This document shows, one piece after another, positions 1 to 11,485 of a DNA stretch of 64,000 bases. Under the pieces are notes generated by a model, which saw only the letters and a program-made list of their open reading frames with translations, did not search any database and was not told the DNA's origin. Source of the stretch: Loxodes magnus (lineage: Eukaryota > Ciliophora > Karyorelictea > Loxodida > Loxodidae). Numbering within the stretch: the stretch's first letter is position 1; each line of letters begins with the position of its first letter. The translations under genes and the position numbers were made by a program. Where the stretch lies: NCBI GenBank assembly GCA_946699065.1, contig CAMPDV010001599.1, positions 1-64,000 on the forward strand, read 5' to 3'.

Positions 1-93
1 TCCAAACTTAAAAATGAAATTACTCTTCTTTTCTTACTTTTCTTCTTCACTTTACTTTCAAAACTAACTACTCTTTATAATCTTATCAAAGCT
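1..93 (+). repeat. Canonical 93-bp monomer (type S), exemplar
   Basis: Using the phase that starts just after the HindIII site (AAGCT|T), the monomer has these parts: an A-rich head with AAAATGAAATT (about 11-21); a 40-nt tract at 20-59 with only four purines, all A (22, 36, 49, 54); CAAAACTAACTACTC; TTATAA at 76-81; CTTATC at 82-87; and AAGCT closing the unit. Three TTACTYTY sub-motifs sit at 20, 34 and 52, hinting that the monomer grew from shorter repeats. G occurs only at 16 and 91. This form dominates 48-58 kb and is scattered elsewhere. Confidence 0.95.
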
Positions 94-183
94 TCCAAAC
101 TTAAAAATGAAATTACTCTTCTTTTCTTACTTTTCTTATTCACTTTACTTTTAAAACTAACTCTTTATAATCTTATCAAAGCT
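94..183 (+). repeat. 90-bp monomer variant (type S')
   Basis: This is like the canonical monomer but has CTAACTCTTTAT instead of CTAACTACTCTTTAT: one copy of a tandem ACT is missing. This copy also shows the linked changes CTTATTCAC (for CTTCTTCAC) and TTTTAAAAC (for TTTCAAAAC). The 90-bp type is the main partner of the 93-bp type in the left 43 kb and becomes rare between about 48 and 58 kb. Confidence 0.93.
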
Positions 184-473
184 TCCAAACTTAAAAATGA
201 AATTACTCTTCTTTTCTTACTTTTCTTCTTCACTTTACTTTCAAAACTAACTACTCTTTATAATCTTATCAAAGCTTCCAAACTTAAAAATGAAATTACT
301 CTTCTTTTCTTACTTTTCTTCTTCACTTTACTTTCAAAACTAACTACTCTTTATAATCTTATCAAAGCTTCCAAACTTAAAAATGAAATTACTCTTCTTT
401 TTTTACTTTTCTTCTTCACTTTATTTTCAAAACTAACTCTTTATAATCTTATCAAAGCTTCCAAACTTAAAAC

Positions 474-870
474 TGAAATTACTCTTCTTTTCTTACTTTT
501 CTTCTTCACTTTACTTTCAAAACTAACTCTTTATAATCTTATCAAAGCTTACAGACTTAAAAACTGAAATTACTCTTCTTTTCTTACTTTTCTTATTCAC
601 TTTATTTTCAAAACTAACTCTTTATAATCTTATCCAAGCTTCCAAACTTAAAAATGAAATTACTCTTCTTTTCTTACTTTTCTTATTCACTTTTCTTTTA
701 AAACTAACTCTTTATAATCTTATCAAAGCTTACAGACTTAAAAACTGAAATTACTCTTCTTTTCTTACTTTTCTTCTTCACTTTTAAAACTAACTACTCA
801 TTATAACTCTTATCAAAGCTTAATAACTTAAAAATGAAATTACTCTTCTTTTCTTACTTTTCTTCTTCAC
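474..870 (+). repeat. First copy of a ~0.4-kb block repeated 903 bp downstream
   Basis: This stretch matches 1377-1773 at a constant offset of 903 bp, judged from the landmark TATCCAAG at 631 and 1534 and from equal monomer order. It ends where the downstream copy continues with TTTACTTTC but this one has TTTTAAAAC. The block contains module T. Confidence 0.75.
550..820 (+). repeat. Module T, copy 1 (271-bp three-monomer unit)
   Basis: Three monomers of 91, 90 and 90 bp in fixed order. The first ends in TATCCAAGCT (canonical TATCAAAGCT). The second carries CACTTTTCTTTTAAAAC. The third is the CATTATAAC type. The combination recurs ten times in the window with the same 271-bp length, always left of 39.6 kb. 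Confidence 0.88.
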
Positions 871-909
871 TTTTAAAACTAACTACTCATTATAACTCTT
901 ATCAAAGCT
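821..909 (+). repeat. 89-bp monomer variant with CATTATAAC tail
   Basis: It differs from the canonical monomer by CACTTTTAAAAC (5 bp shorter), by CTCATTATAACTCTTATC in place of CTCTTTATAATCTTATC, and by TAATAACTT at the junction instead of TCCAAACTT. TTATAA and CTTATC are kept. The type recurs across 0.7-45 kb and 58.5-63.6 kb, usually followed by a head reading AAAAACTGAAATT (one extra base). Confidence 0.9.
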
Positions 910-1045
910 TAATAACTTAAAAACTGAAATTACTCTTCTTTTCTTACTTTTCTTCTTCACTTTTAAAACTAACTACTCATTATAACTCTTATCAAAGCTT
1001 AATAACTTAAAAACTGAAATTACTCTTCTTTTCTTACTTTTCTTC

Positions 1046-1060
1046 TTTACTTTCAAAACT
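1046..1060 (+). repeat. Unusual short junction in a monomer
   Basis: The text reads TTCTTTACTTTCAAAAC, where other monomers have TTCTTCACTTTACTTTC. A short piece of the pyrimidine tract is lost. The similarity between the window start and 13.06-14.1 kb breaks here, so this may be a recombination point. Confidence 0.6.
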
Positions 1061-1452
1061 AACTCTTTATAATCTTATCAAAGCTTCCAAACTTAAAAAT
1101 GAAATTACTCTTCTTTTCTTACTTTTCTTCTTCACTTTACTTTCAAAACTAACTACTCTTTATAATCTTATCAAAGCTTCCAAACTTAAAAATGAAATTA
1201 CTCTTCTTTTCTTACTTTTCTTCTTCACTTTACTTTCAAAACTAACTACTCTTTATAATCTTATCAAAGCTTCCAAACTTAAAAATGAAATTACTCTTCT
1301 TTTCTTACTTTTCTTATTCACTTTATTTTCAAAACTAACTCTTTATAATCTTAACAAAGCTTACAGACTTAAAAACTGAAATTACTCTTCTTTTCTTACT
1401 TTTCTTCTTCACTTTACTTTCAAAACTAACTCTTTATAATCTTATCAAAGCT

Positions 1453-1723
1453 TACAGACTTAAAAACTGAAATTACTCTTCTTTTCTTACTTTTCTTATT
1501 CACTTTATTTTCAAAACTAACTCTTTATAATCTTATCCAAGCTTCCAAACTTAAAAATGAAATTACTCTTCTTTTCTTACTTTTCTTATTCACTTTTCTT
1601 TTAAAACTAACTCTTTATAATCTTATCAAAGCTTACAGACTTAAAAACTGAAATTACTCTTCTTTTCTTACTTTTCTTCTTCACTTTTAAAACTAACTAC
1701 TCATTATAACTCTTATCAAAGCT
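1453..1723 (+). repeat. Module T, copy 2
   Basis: Same three-monomer order, with TATCCAAG at 1534, 903 bp after copy 1. Confidence 0.87.
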
Positions 1724-2844
1724 TAATAACTTAAAAATGAAATTACTCTTCTTTTCTTACTTTTCTTCTTCACTTTACTTTCAAAACTAACTACTCTTTA
1801 TAATCTTATCAAAGCTTCCAAACTTAAAAATGAAATTACTCTTCTTTTCTTACTTTTCTTCTTCACTTTACTTTCAAAACTAACTACTCTTTATAATCTT
1901 ATCAAAGCTTCCAAACTTAAAAATGAAATTACTCTTCTTTTCTTACTTTTCTTCTTCACTTTATTTTCAAAACTAACTCTTTATAATCTTAACAAAACTT
2001 ACAGACTTAAAAACTGAAATTACTCTTCTTTTCTTACTTTTCTTCTTCACTTTACTTTCAAAACTAACTCTTTATAATCTTATCAAAGCTTACAGACTTA
2101 AAAACTGAAATTACTCTTCTTTTCTTACTTTTCTTATTCACTTTATTTTCAAAACTAACTCTTTATAATCTTAACAAAGCTTACAGACTTAAAAACTGAA
2201 ATTACTCTTCTTTTCTTACTTTTCTTCTTCACTTTACTTTCAAAACTAACTCTTTATAATCTTATCAAAGCTTACAGACTTAAAAACTGAAATTACTCTT
2301 CTTTTCTTACTTTTCTTCTTCACTTTTAAAACTAACTACTCATTATAACTCTTATCAAAGCTTAATAACTTAAAAACTGAAATTACTCTTCTTTTCTTAC
2401 TTTTCTTCTTCACTTTACTTTCAAAACTAACTCTTTATAATCTTATCAAAGCTTACAGACTTAAAAATGAAATTACTCTTCTTTTCTTACTTTTCTTCTT
2501 CACTTTACTTTCAAAACTAACTACTCTTTATAATCTTATCAAAGCTTCCAAACTTAAAAATGAAATTACTCTTCTTTTCTTACTTTTCTTCTTCACTTTA
2601 CTTTCAAAACTAACTCTTTATAATCTTATCAAAGCTTACAGACTTAAAAACTTAAATTACTCTTCTTTTCTTACTTTTCTTATTCACTTTATTTTCAAAA
2701 CTAACTCTTTATAACTACAATCTTATCAAAGCTTAATAACTTAAAAACTGAAATTACTCTTCTTTTCTTACTTTTCTTCTTCACTTTTAAAACTAACTAC
2801 TCATTATAACTCTTATCAAAGCTTAATAACTTAAAAACTGAAAT

Positions 2845-5323
2845 TACACTTCTTTTCTTACTTTTCTTCTTCACTTTATTTTCAAAACTAACTCTTTATA
2901 ATCTTAACAAAGCTTACAGACTTAAAAACTGAAATTACTCTTCTTTTCTTACTTTTCTTCTTCACTTTATTTTCAAAACTAACTCTTTATAACTCTTATC
3001 AAAGATTTCAGACTCAAAAATGAAATTACTCTTCTTTTCTTACTTTTCTTCTTCACTTTACTTTCAAAACTAACTACTCTTTATAATCTTATCAAAGCTT
3101 CCAAACTTAAAAATGAAATTACTCTTCTTTTTTTACTTTTCTTCTTCACTTTACTTTCAAAACTAACTACTCTTTATAATCTTTCAAAGCTTCCAAACTT
3201 AAAAATGAAATTACTCTTCTTTTCTTACTTTTCTTCTTCACTTTACTTTCAAAACTAACTACTCTTTATAATCTTATCAAAGCTTCCAAACTTAAAAATG
3301 AAATTACTCTTCTTTTCTTACTTTTCTTCTTCACTTTACTTTCAAAACTAACTACTCTTTATAATCTTATCAAAGCTTCCAAACTTAAAAATGAAATTAC
3401 TCTTCTTTTCTTACTTTTCTTATTCACTTTACTTTTAAAACTAACTCTTTATAATCTTATCAAAGCTTCCAAACTTAAAAATGAAATTACTCTTCTTTTC
3501 TTACTTTTCTTCTTCACTTTACTTTCAAAACTATCTACTCTTTATAATCTTATCAAAGCTTCCAAACTTAAAAATGAAATTACTCTTCTTTTCTTACTTT
3601 TCTTCTTCACTTTACTTTCAAAACTAACTACTCTTTATAATCTTATCAAAGCTTCCAAACTTAAAAATGAAATTACTCTTCTTTTCTTACTTTTCTTATT
3701 CACTTTATTTTCAAAACTAACTCTTTATAATCTTATCAAAGCTTACAGACTTAAAAACTGAAATTACTCTTCTTTTCTTACTTTTCTTATTCACTTTACT
3801 TTCAAAACTAACTCTTTATAATCTTATCAAAGCTTCCAAACTTAAAAATGAAATTACTCTTCTTTTCTTACTTTTCTTCTTCACTTTTAAAACTAACTAC
3901 TCATTATAACTCTTATCAAAGCTTACAGACTTAAAAATGAAATTACTCTTCTTTTTTTACTTTTCTTCTTCACTTTACTTTCAAAACTAACTCTTTATAA
4001 CTACAATCTTATCAAAGCTTAATAACTTAAAAACTGAAATTACTCTTCTTTTCTTCTTCACTTTACTTTCAAAACTAACTACTCTTTATAATCTTATCAA
4101 AGCTTCCAAACTTAAAAATGAAATTACTCTTCTTTTCTTACTTTTCTTCTTCACTTTACTTTCAAAACTAACTACTCTTTATAATCTTATCAAAGCTTCC
4201 AAACTTAAAAATGAAATTACTCTTCTTTTCTTACTTTTCTTCTTCACTTTACTTTCAAAACTAACTACTCTTTATAATCTTATCAAAGCTTACAGACTTA
4301 AAAACTTAAATTACTCTTCTTTTCTTACTTTTCTTATTCACTTTATTTTCAAAACTAACTCTTTATAACTACAATCTTATCAAAGCTTAATAACTCAAAA
4401 ACTGAAATTACTCTTCTTTTCTTACTTTTCTTCTTCACTTTTAAAACTAACTACTCATTATAACTCTTATCAAAGCTTAATAACTTAAAAACTGAAATTA
4501 CTCTTCTTTTCTTACTTTTCTTCTTCACTTTATTTTCAAAACTAACTCTTTATAATCTTAACAAAGCTTACAGACTTAAAAACTGAAATTACTCTTCTTT
4601 TCGTACTTTTCTTCTTCACTTTTAAAACTAACTACTCTTTATAACTACAATCTTATCAAAGCTTAATAACTTAAAAACTTAAATTACTCTTCTTTTCTTA
4701 CTTTTCTTCTTCACTTTATTTTCAAAACTAACTCTTTATAATCTTATCAAAGCTTACAGACTTAAAAATGAAATTACTCTTCTTTTCTTACTTTTCTTCT
4801 TCACTTTTAAAACTAACTACTCATTATAATCTTATCAAAGCTTCCAAACTTAAAAATGAAATTACTCTTCTTTTCTTACTTTTCTTCTTCACTTTACTTT
4901 CAAAACTAACTACTCTTTATAATCTTATCAAAGCTTCCAAACTTAAAAATGAAATTACTCTTCTTTTCTTACTTTTCTTATTCACTTTACTTTTAAAACT
5001 AACTCTTTATAATCTTATCAAAGCTTCCAAACTTAAAAATGAAATTACTCTTCTTTTCTTACTTTTCTTCTTCACTTTACTTTCAAAACTAACTCTTTAT
5101 AATCTTATCAAAGCTTACAGACTTAAAAACTTAAATTACTCTTCTTTTCTTACTTTTCTTCTTCACTTTATTTTCAAAACTAACTCTTTATAACTACAAT
5201 CTTATCAAAGCTTAATAACTTAAAAACTGAAATTACTCTTCTTTTCTTACTTTTCTTCTTCACTTTTAAAACTAACTACTCATTATAACTCTTATCAAAG
5301 CTTAATAACTTAAAAACTGAAAT
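2845..5323 (+). repeat. ~2.48-kb higher-order repeat, copy 1
   Basis: Variant landmarks repeat at 2479-2486 bp offsets: TTACACTT at 2845/5324, GACTCAAAAATG at 3011/5490, CTTTCAAAG at 3181/5660, CTATCT at 3531/6011 and TCGTAC at 4601/7087. The offset drifts from 2479 to 2486 because copy 2 gained a ~99-bp monomer just before TCGTAC and lost one 93-bp monomer upstream. The copies are therefore similar but not identical. Confidence 0.85.
4569..4663 (+). repeat. CpG-bearing 95-bp monomer, chimeric head
   Basis: It carries TTTTCGTACTTTT where nearly all monomers have TTTTCTTACTTTT, giving the first CpG of the window at 4602. Its head is TACAGACTT, not the TTCAGACTT seen in 14 of the 16 CpG monomers. 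Compared with the copy around 7.0 kb, one whole ~99-bp monomer is missing just before it, so the chimera is best explained by an exchange or deletion between neighbouring monomers. Confidence 0.85.
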
Positions 5324-7580
5324 TACACTTCTTTTCTTACTTTTCTTCTTCACTTTATTTTCAAAACTAACTCTTTATAATCTTAACAAAGCTTACAGAC
5401 TTAAAAACTGAAATTACTCTTCTTTTCTTACTTTTCTTCTTCACTTTATTTTCAAAACTAACTCTTTATAACTCTTATCAAAGATTTCAGACTCAAAAAT
5501 GAAATTACTCTTCTTTTCTTACTTTTCTTCTTCACTTTACTTTCAAAACTAACTACTCTTTATAATCTTATCAAAGCTTCCAAACTTAAAAATGAAATTA
5601 CTCTTCTTTTCTTACTTTTCTTCTTCACTTTACTTTCAAAACTAACTACTCTTTATAATCTTTCAAAGCTTCCAAACTTAAAAATGAAATTACTCTTCTT
5701 TTCTTACTTTTCTTCTTCACTTTATTTTCAAAACTAACTCTTTATAACTCTTATCAAAGCTTCCAAACTTAAAAATGAAATTACTCTTCTTTTCTTACTT
5801 TTCTTCTTCACTTTACTTTCAAAACTAACTACTCTTTATAATCTTATCAAAGCTTCCAAACTTAAAAATGAAATTACTCTTCTTTTCTTACTTTTCTTCT
5901 TCACTTTACTTTCAAAACTAACTACTCTTTATAATCTTATCAAAGCTTCCAAACTTAAAAATGAAATTACTCTTCTTTTCTTACTTTTCTTCTTCACTTT
6001 ACTTTCAAAACTATCTACTCTTTATAATCTTATCAAAGCTTCCAAACTTAAAAATGAAATTACTCTTCTTTTCTTACTTTTCTTCTTCACTTTACTTTCA
6101 AAACTAACTACTCTTTATAATCTTATCAAAGCTTCCAAACTTAAAAATGAAATTACTCTTCTTTTCTTACTTTTCTTATTCACTTTATTTTCAAAACTAA
6201 CTCTTTATAATCTTATCAAAGCTTACAGACTTAAAAATGAAATTACTCTTCTTTTCTTACTTTTCTTATTCACTTTACTTTCAAAACTAACTCTTTATAA
6301 TCTTATCAAAGCTTCCAAACTTAAAAATGAAATTACTCTTCTTTTCTTACTTTTCTTCTTCACTTTACTTTCAAAACTAACTACTCTTTATAATCTTATC
6401 AAAGCTTACAGACTTAAAAATGAAATTACTCTTCTTTTTTTACTTTTCTTCTTCACTTTACTTTCAAAACTAACTCTTTATAACTACAATCTTATCAAAG
6501 CTTAATAACTTAAAAACTGAAATTACTCTTCTTTTCTTCTTCACTTTACTTTCAAAACTAACTACTCTTTATAATCTTATCAAAGCTTCCAAACTTAAAA
6601 ATGAAATTACTCTTCTTTTCTTACTTTTCTTCTTCACTTTACTTTCAAAACTAACTACTCTTTATAATCTTATCAAAGCTTACAGACTTAAAAACTTAAA
6701 TTACTCTTCTTTTCTTACTTTTCTTATTCACTTTATTTTCAAAACTAACTCTTTATAACTACAATCTTATCAAAGCTTAATAACTCAAAAACTGAAATTA
6801 CTCTTCTTTTCTTACTTTTCTTCTTCACTTTTAAAACTAACTACTCATTATAACTCTTATCAAAGCTTAATAACTTAAAAACTGAAATTACTCTTCTTTT
6901 CTTACTTTTCTTCTTCACTTTATTTTCAAAACTAACTCTTTATAATCTTAACAAAGCTTACAGACTTAAAAACATAAATTACTCTTCTTTTCTTACTTTT
7001 CTTCTTCACTTTACTTTCAAAACTAACTAACTCTTTATAACTCTTATCAAAGATTTCAGACTTAAAAACTGAAATTACTCTTCTTTTCGTACTTTTCTTC
7101 TTCACTTTTAAAACTAACTACTCTTTATAACTACAATCTTATCAAAGCTTAATAACTTAAAAACTTAAATTACTCTTCTTTTCTTACTTTTCTTCTTCAC
7201 TTTATTTTCAAAACTAACTCTTTATAATCTTATCAAAGCTTACAGACTTAAAAATGAAATTACTCTTCTTTTCTTACTTTTCTTCTTCACTTTTAAAACT
7301 AACTACTCATTATAATCTTATCAAAGCTTCCAAACTTAAAAATGAAATTACTCTTCTTTTCTTACTTTTCTTCTTCACTTTACTTTCAAAACTAACTACT
7401 CTTTATAATCTTATCAAAGCTTCCAAACTTAAAAATGAAATTACTCTTCTTTTCTTACTTTTCTTATTCACTTTACTTTTAAAACTAACTCTTTATAATC
7501 TTATCAAAGCTTCCAAACTTAAAAATGAAATTACTCTTCTTTTCTTACTTTTCTTCTTCACTTTACTTTCAAAACTAACT
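5324..7580 (+). repeat. ~2.48-kb higher-order repeat, copy 2 (incomplete)
   Basis: It follows the landmark order of the preceding copy. Similarity stops near 7580, where copy 1 has the 90-bp form (AACTCTTT) and this copy has the 93-bp form (AACTACTC) and then goes a different way. The part from about 5760 to 7148 has another copy at 11,486-12,874. Confidence 0.82.
7055..7149 (+). repeat. CpG-bearing 95-bp monomer
   Basis: TCGTAC at 7087, preceded by the typical AAAGATTTCAGACTT junction, which lacks the HindIII site. The tail is the ACTACAATC type. The upstream monomer has the rare extra AACT (AACTAACTAACTC). Confidence 0.87.
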
Positions 7581-7699
7581 ACTCTTTATAATCTTATCAA
7601 AGCTTCCAAACTTAAAAATGAAATTACTCTTCTTTTCTTACTTTTCTTCTTCACTTTACTTTCAAAACTAACTACTCTTTATAACTCTTATCAAAGCTT

Positions 7700-10416
7700 A
7701 ATAACTTAAAAACTGAAATTACACTTCTTTTCTTACTTTTCTTCTTCACTTTATTTTCAAAACTAACTCTTTATAATCTTAACAAAGCTTACAGACTTAA
7801 AAACTGAAATTACTCTTCTTTTCTTACTTTTCTTCTTCACTTTACTTTCAAAACTAACTACTCTTTATAATCTTATCAAAGCTTCCAAACTTAAAAATGA
7901 AATTACTCTTCTTTTCTTACTTTTCTTCTTCACTTTACTTTCAAAACTAACTACTCATTATAACTCTTATCAAAGCTTAATAACTTAAAAACTGAAATTA
8001 CACTTCTTTTCTTACTTTTCTTATTCACTTTATTTTCAAAACTAACTCTTTATAACTACAATCTTATCAAAGCTTAATAACTCAAAAACTGAAATTACTC
8101 TTCTTTTCTTACTTTTCTTCTTCACTTTTAAAACTAACTACTCATTATAACTCTTATCAAAGCTTAATAACTTAAAAACTGAAATTACTCTTCTTTTCTT
8201 ACTTTTCTTCTTCACTTTATTTTCAAAACTAACTCTTTATAATCTTAACAAAGCTTACAGACTTAAAAACTGAAATTACTCTTCTTTTCTTACTTTTCTT
8301 CTTCACTTTACTTTCAAAACTAACTACTCTTTATAATCTTATCAAAGCTTCCAAACTTAAAAATGAAATTACTCTTCTTTTCTTACTTTTCTTCTTCACT
8401 TTACTTTCAAAACTAACTACTCTTTATAATCTTATCAAAGCTTCCAAACTTAAAAATGAAATTACTCTTCTTTTCTTACTTTTCTTCTTCACTTTACTTT
8501 CAAAACTAACTACTCTTTATAATCTTATCAAAGCTTCCAAACTTAAAAATGAAATTACTCTTCTTTTCTTACTTTTCTTCTTCACTTTACTTTCAAAACT
8601 AACTACTCTTTATAATCTTATCAAAGCTTCCAAACTTAAAAATGAAATTACTCTTCTTTTCTTACTTTTCTTCTTCACTTTACTTTCAAAACTAACTACT
8701 CTTTATAATCTTATCAAAGCTTCCAAACTTAAAAATGAAATTACTCTTCTTTTCTTACTTTTCTTATTCACTTTATTTTCAAAACTAACTCTTTATAATC
8801 TTATCAAAGCTTACAGACTTAAAAATGAAATTACTCTTCTTTTCTTACTTTTCTTATTCACTTTACTTTCAAAACTAACTCTTTATAATCTTATCAAAGC
8901 TTCCAAACTTAAAAATGAAATTACTCTTCTTTTCTTACTTTTCTTCTTCACTTTACTTTCAAAACTAACTACTCTTTATAATCTTATCAAAGCTTACAGA
9001 CTTAAAAATGAAATTACTCTTCTTTTTTTACTTTTCTTCTTCACTTTACTTTCAAAACTAACTACTCATTATAACTCTTATCAAAGCTTAATAACTTAAA
9101 AACTGAAATTACTCTTCTTTTCTTACTTTTCTTCTTCACTTTATTTTCAAAACTAACTCTTTATAATCTTAACAAAGCTTACAGACTTAAAAACTGAAAT
9201 TACTCTTCTTTTCTTACTTTTCTTCTTCACTTTACTTTCAAAACTAACTACTCTTTATAACTCTTATCAAAGCTTAATAACTTAAAAACTGAAATTACTC
9301 TTCTTTTCTTACTTTTCTTATTCACTTTACTTTCAAAACTAACTCTTTATAATCTTATCAAAGCTTCCAAACTTAAAAATGAAATTACTCTTCTTTTCTT
9401 ACTTTTCTTCTTCACTTTACTTTCAAAACTAACTACTCTTTATAATCTTATCAAAGCTTACAGACTTAAAAATGAAATTACTCTTCTTTTCTTACTTTTC
9501 TTCTTCACTTTACTTTCAAAACTAACTACTCATTATAACTCTTATCAAAGCTTAATAACTTAAAAACTGAAATTACTCTTCTTTTCTTACTTTTCTTCTT
9601 CACTTTATTTTCAAAACTAACTCTTTATAATCTTAACAAAGCTTACAGACTTAAAAACTGAAATTACTCTTCTTTTCTTACTTTTCTTCTTCACTTTACT
9701 TTCAAAACTAACTACTCTTTATAATCTTATCAAAGCTTACAGACTTAAAAACTGAAATTACTCTTCTTTTCTTACTTTTCTTCTTCACTTTTAAAACTAA
9801 CTACTCATTATAACTCTTATCAAAGCTTAATAACTTAAAAATGAAATTACTCTTCTTTTCTTACTTTTCTTCTTCACTTTTAAAACTAACTACTCATTAT
9901 AACTCTTATCAAAGCTTAATAACTTAAAAACTGAAATTACTCTTCTTTTCTTACTTTTCTTCTTCACTTTTAAAACTAACTACTCATTATAACTCTTATC
10001 AAAGCTTAATAACTTAAAAACTGAAATTACTCTTCTTTTCTTACTTTTCTTCTTCACTTTATTTTCAAAACTAACTCTTTATAATCTTAACAAAGCTTAC
10101 AGACTTAAAAACTGAAATTACTCTTCTTTTCTTACTTTTCTTCTTCACTTTATTTTCAAAACTAACTCTTTATAACTCTTATCAAAGATTTCAGACTCAA
10201 AAATGAAATTACTCTTCTTTTCTTACTTTTCTTATTCACTTTATTTTCAAAACTAACTCTTTATAATCTTATCAAAGCTTACAGACTTAAAAACTGAAAT
10301 TACTCTTCTTTTCTTACTTTTCTTCTTCACTTTACTTTCAAAACTAACTCTTTATAATCTTATCAAAGCTTACAGACTTAAAAACTGAAATTACTCTTCT
10401 TTTCTTACTTTTCTTA
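7700..10416 (+). repeat. Mixed satellite segment
   Basis: Canonical, 90-bp and CATTATAAC-type monomers alternate without a single clear long period. TTACACTT occurs at 7720 and 7999, 279 bp apart. Several monomers combine TTTACTTTCAAAAC with the CATTATAAC tail (near 7949, 9060, 9528), a combination also present near 10,619 and 11,091, and look like recombinants of two types. The block near 7.8-8.28 kb resembles both copies of the 466-bp duplication further right. No gene is seen. Confidence 0.75.
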
Positions 10417-10882
10417 TTCACTTTATTTTCAAAACTAACTCTTTATAATCTTAACAAAGCTTACAGACTTAAAAACTGAAATTACTCTTCTTTTCTTACT
10501 TTTCTTCTTCACTTTACTTTCAAAACTAACTACTCTTTATAATCTTATCAAAGCTTCCAAACTTAAAAATGAAATTACTCTTCTTTTCTTACTTTTCTTC
10601 TTCACTTTACTTTCAAAACTAACTACTCATTATAACTCTTATCAAAGCTTAATAACTTAAAAACTGAAATTACACTTCTTTTCTTACTTTTCTTATTCAC
10701 TTTATTTTCAAAACTAACTCTTTATAACTACAATCTTATCAAAGCTTAATAACTCAAAAACTGAAATTACTCTTCTTTTCTTACTTTTCTTCTTCACTTT
10801 TAAAACTAACTACTCATTATAACTCTTATCAAAGCTTAATAACTTAAAAACTGAAATTACTCTTCTTTTCTTACTTTTCTTC
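10417..10882 (+). repeat. 466-bp tandem duplication, copy 1
   Basis: The five-monomer order repeats at +466, with TTACACTT at 10,671 and 11,137. It begins at the CTTATTCAC/CTTCTTCAC difference near 10,416 (against 10,882). Confidence 0.8.
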
Positions 10883-11348
10883 TTCACTTTATTTTCAAAA
10901 CTAACTCTTTATAATCTTAACAAAGCTTACAGACTTAAAAACTGAAATTACTCTTCTTTTCTTACTTTTCTTCTTCACTTTACTTTCAAAACTAACTACT
11001 CTTTATAATCTTATCAAAGCTTCCAAACTTAAAAATGAAATTACTCTTCTTTTCTTACTTTTCTTCTTCACTTTACTTTCAAAACTAACTACTCATTATA
11101 ACTCTTATCAAAGCTTAATAACTTAAAAACTGAAATTACACTTCTTTTCTTACTTTTCTTATTCACTTTATTTTCAAAACTAACTCTTTATAACTACAAT
11201 CTTATCAAAGCTTAATAACTCAAAAACTGAAATTACTCTTCTTTTCTTACTTTTCTTCTTCACTTTTAAAACTAACTACTCATTATAACTCTTATCAAAG
11301 CTTAATAACTTAAAAACTGAAATTACTCTTCTTTTCTTACTTTTCTTC
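10883..11348 (+). repeat. 466-bp tandem duplication, copy 2
   Basis: It repeats the preceding block. Similarity continues into a partial third period until about 11,556, where the expected CATTATAAC tail is replaced by a canonical CTTTATAATC tail. Confidence 0.8.
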
Positions 11349-11485
11349 TTCACTTTATTTTCAAAACTAACTCTTTATAATCTTAACAAAGCTTACAGAC
11401 TTAAAAACTGAAATTACTCTTCTTTTCTTACTTTTCTTCTTCACTTTACTTTCAAAACTAACTACTCTTTATAATCTTATCAAAG

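Noticed and set aside
71-81. TATA-box or bacterial -10-like TTTATAAT
   Set aside because: It occurs in every monomer with no paired element and no gene downstream.
399-408. T7 runs as indel sequencing errors
   Set aside because: CTTCTTTTTTTAC has the same length as CTTCTTTTCTTAC, so it is a C-to-T substitution rather than a homopolymer length error, though single cases could still be miscalls.
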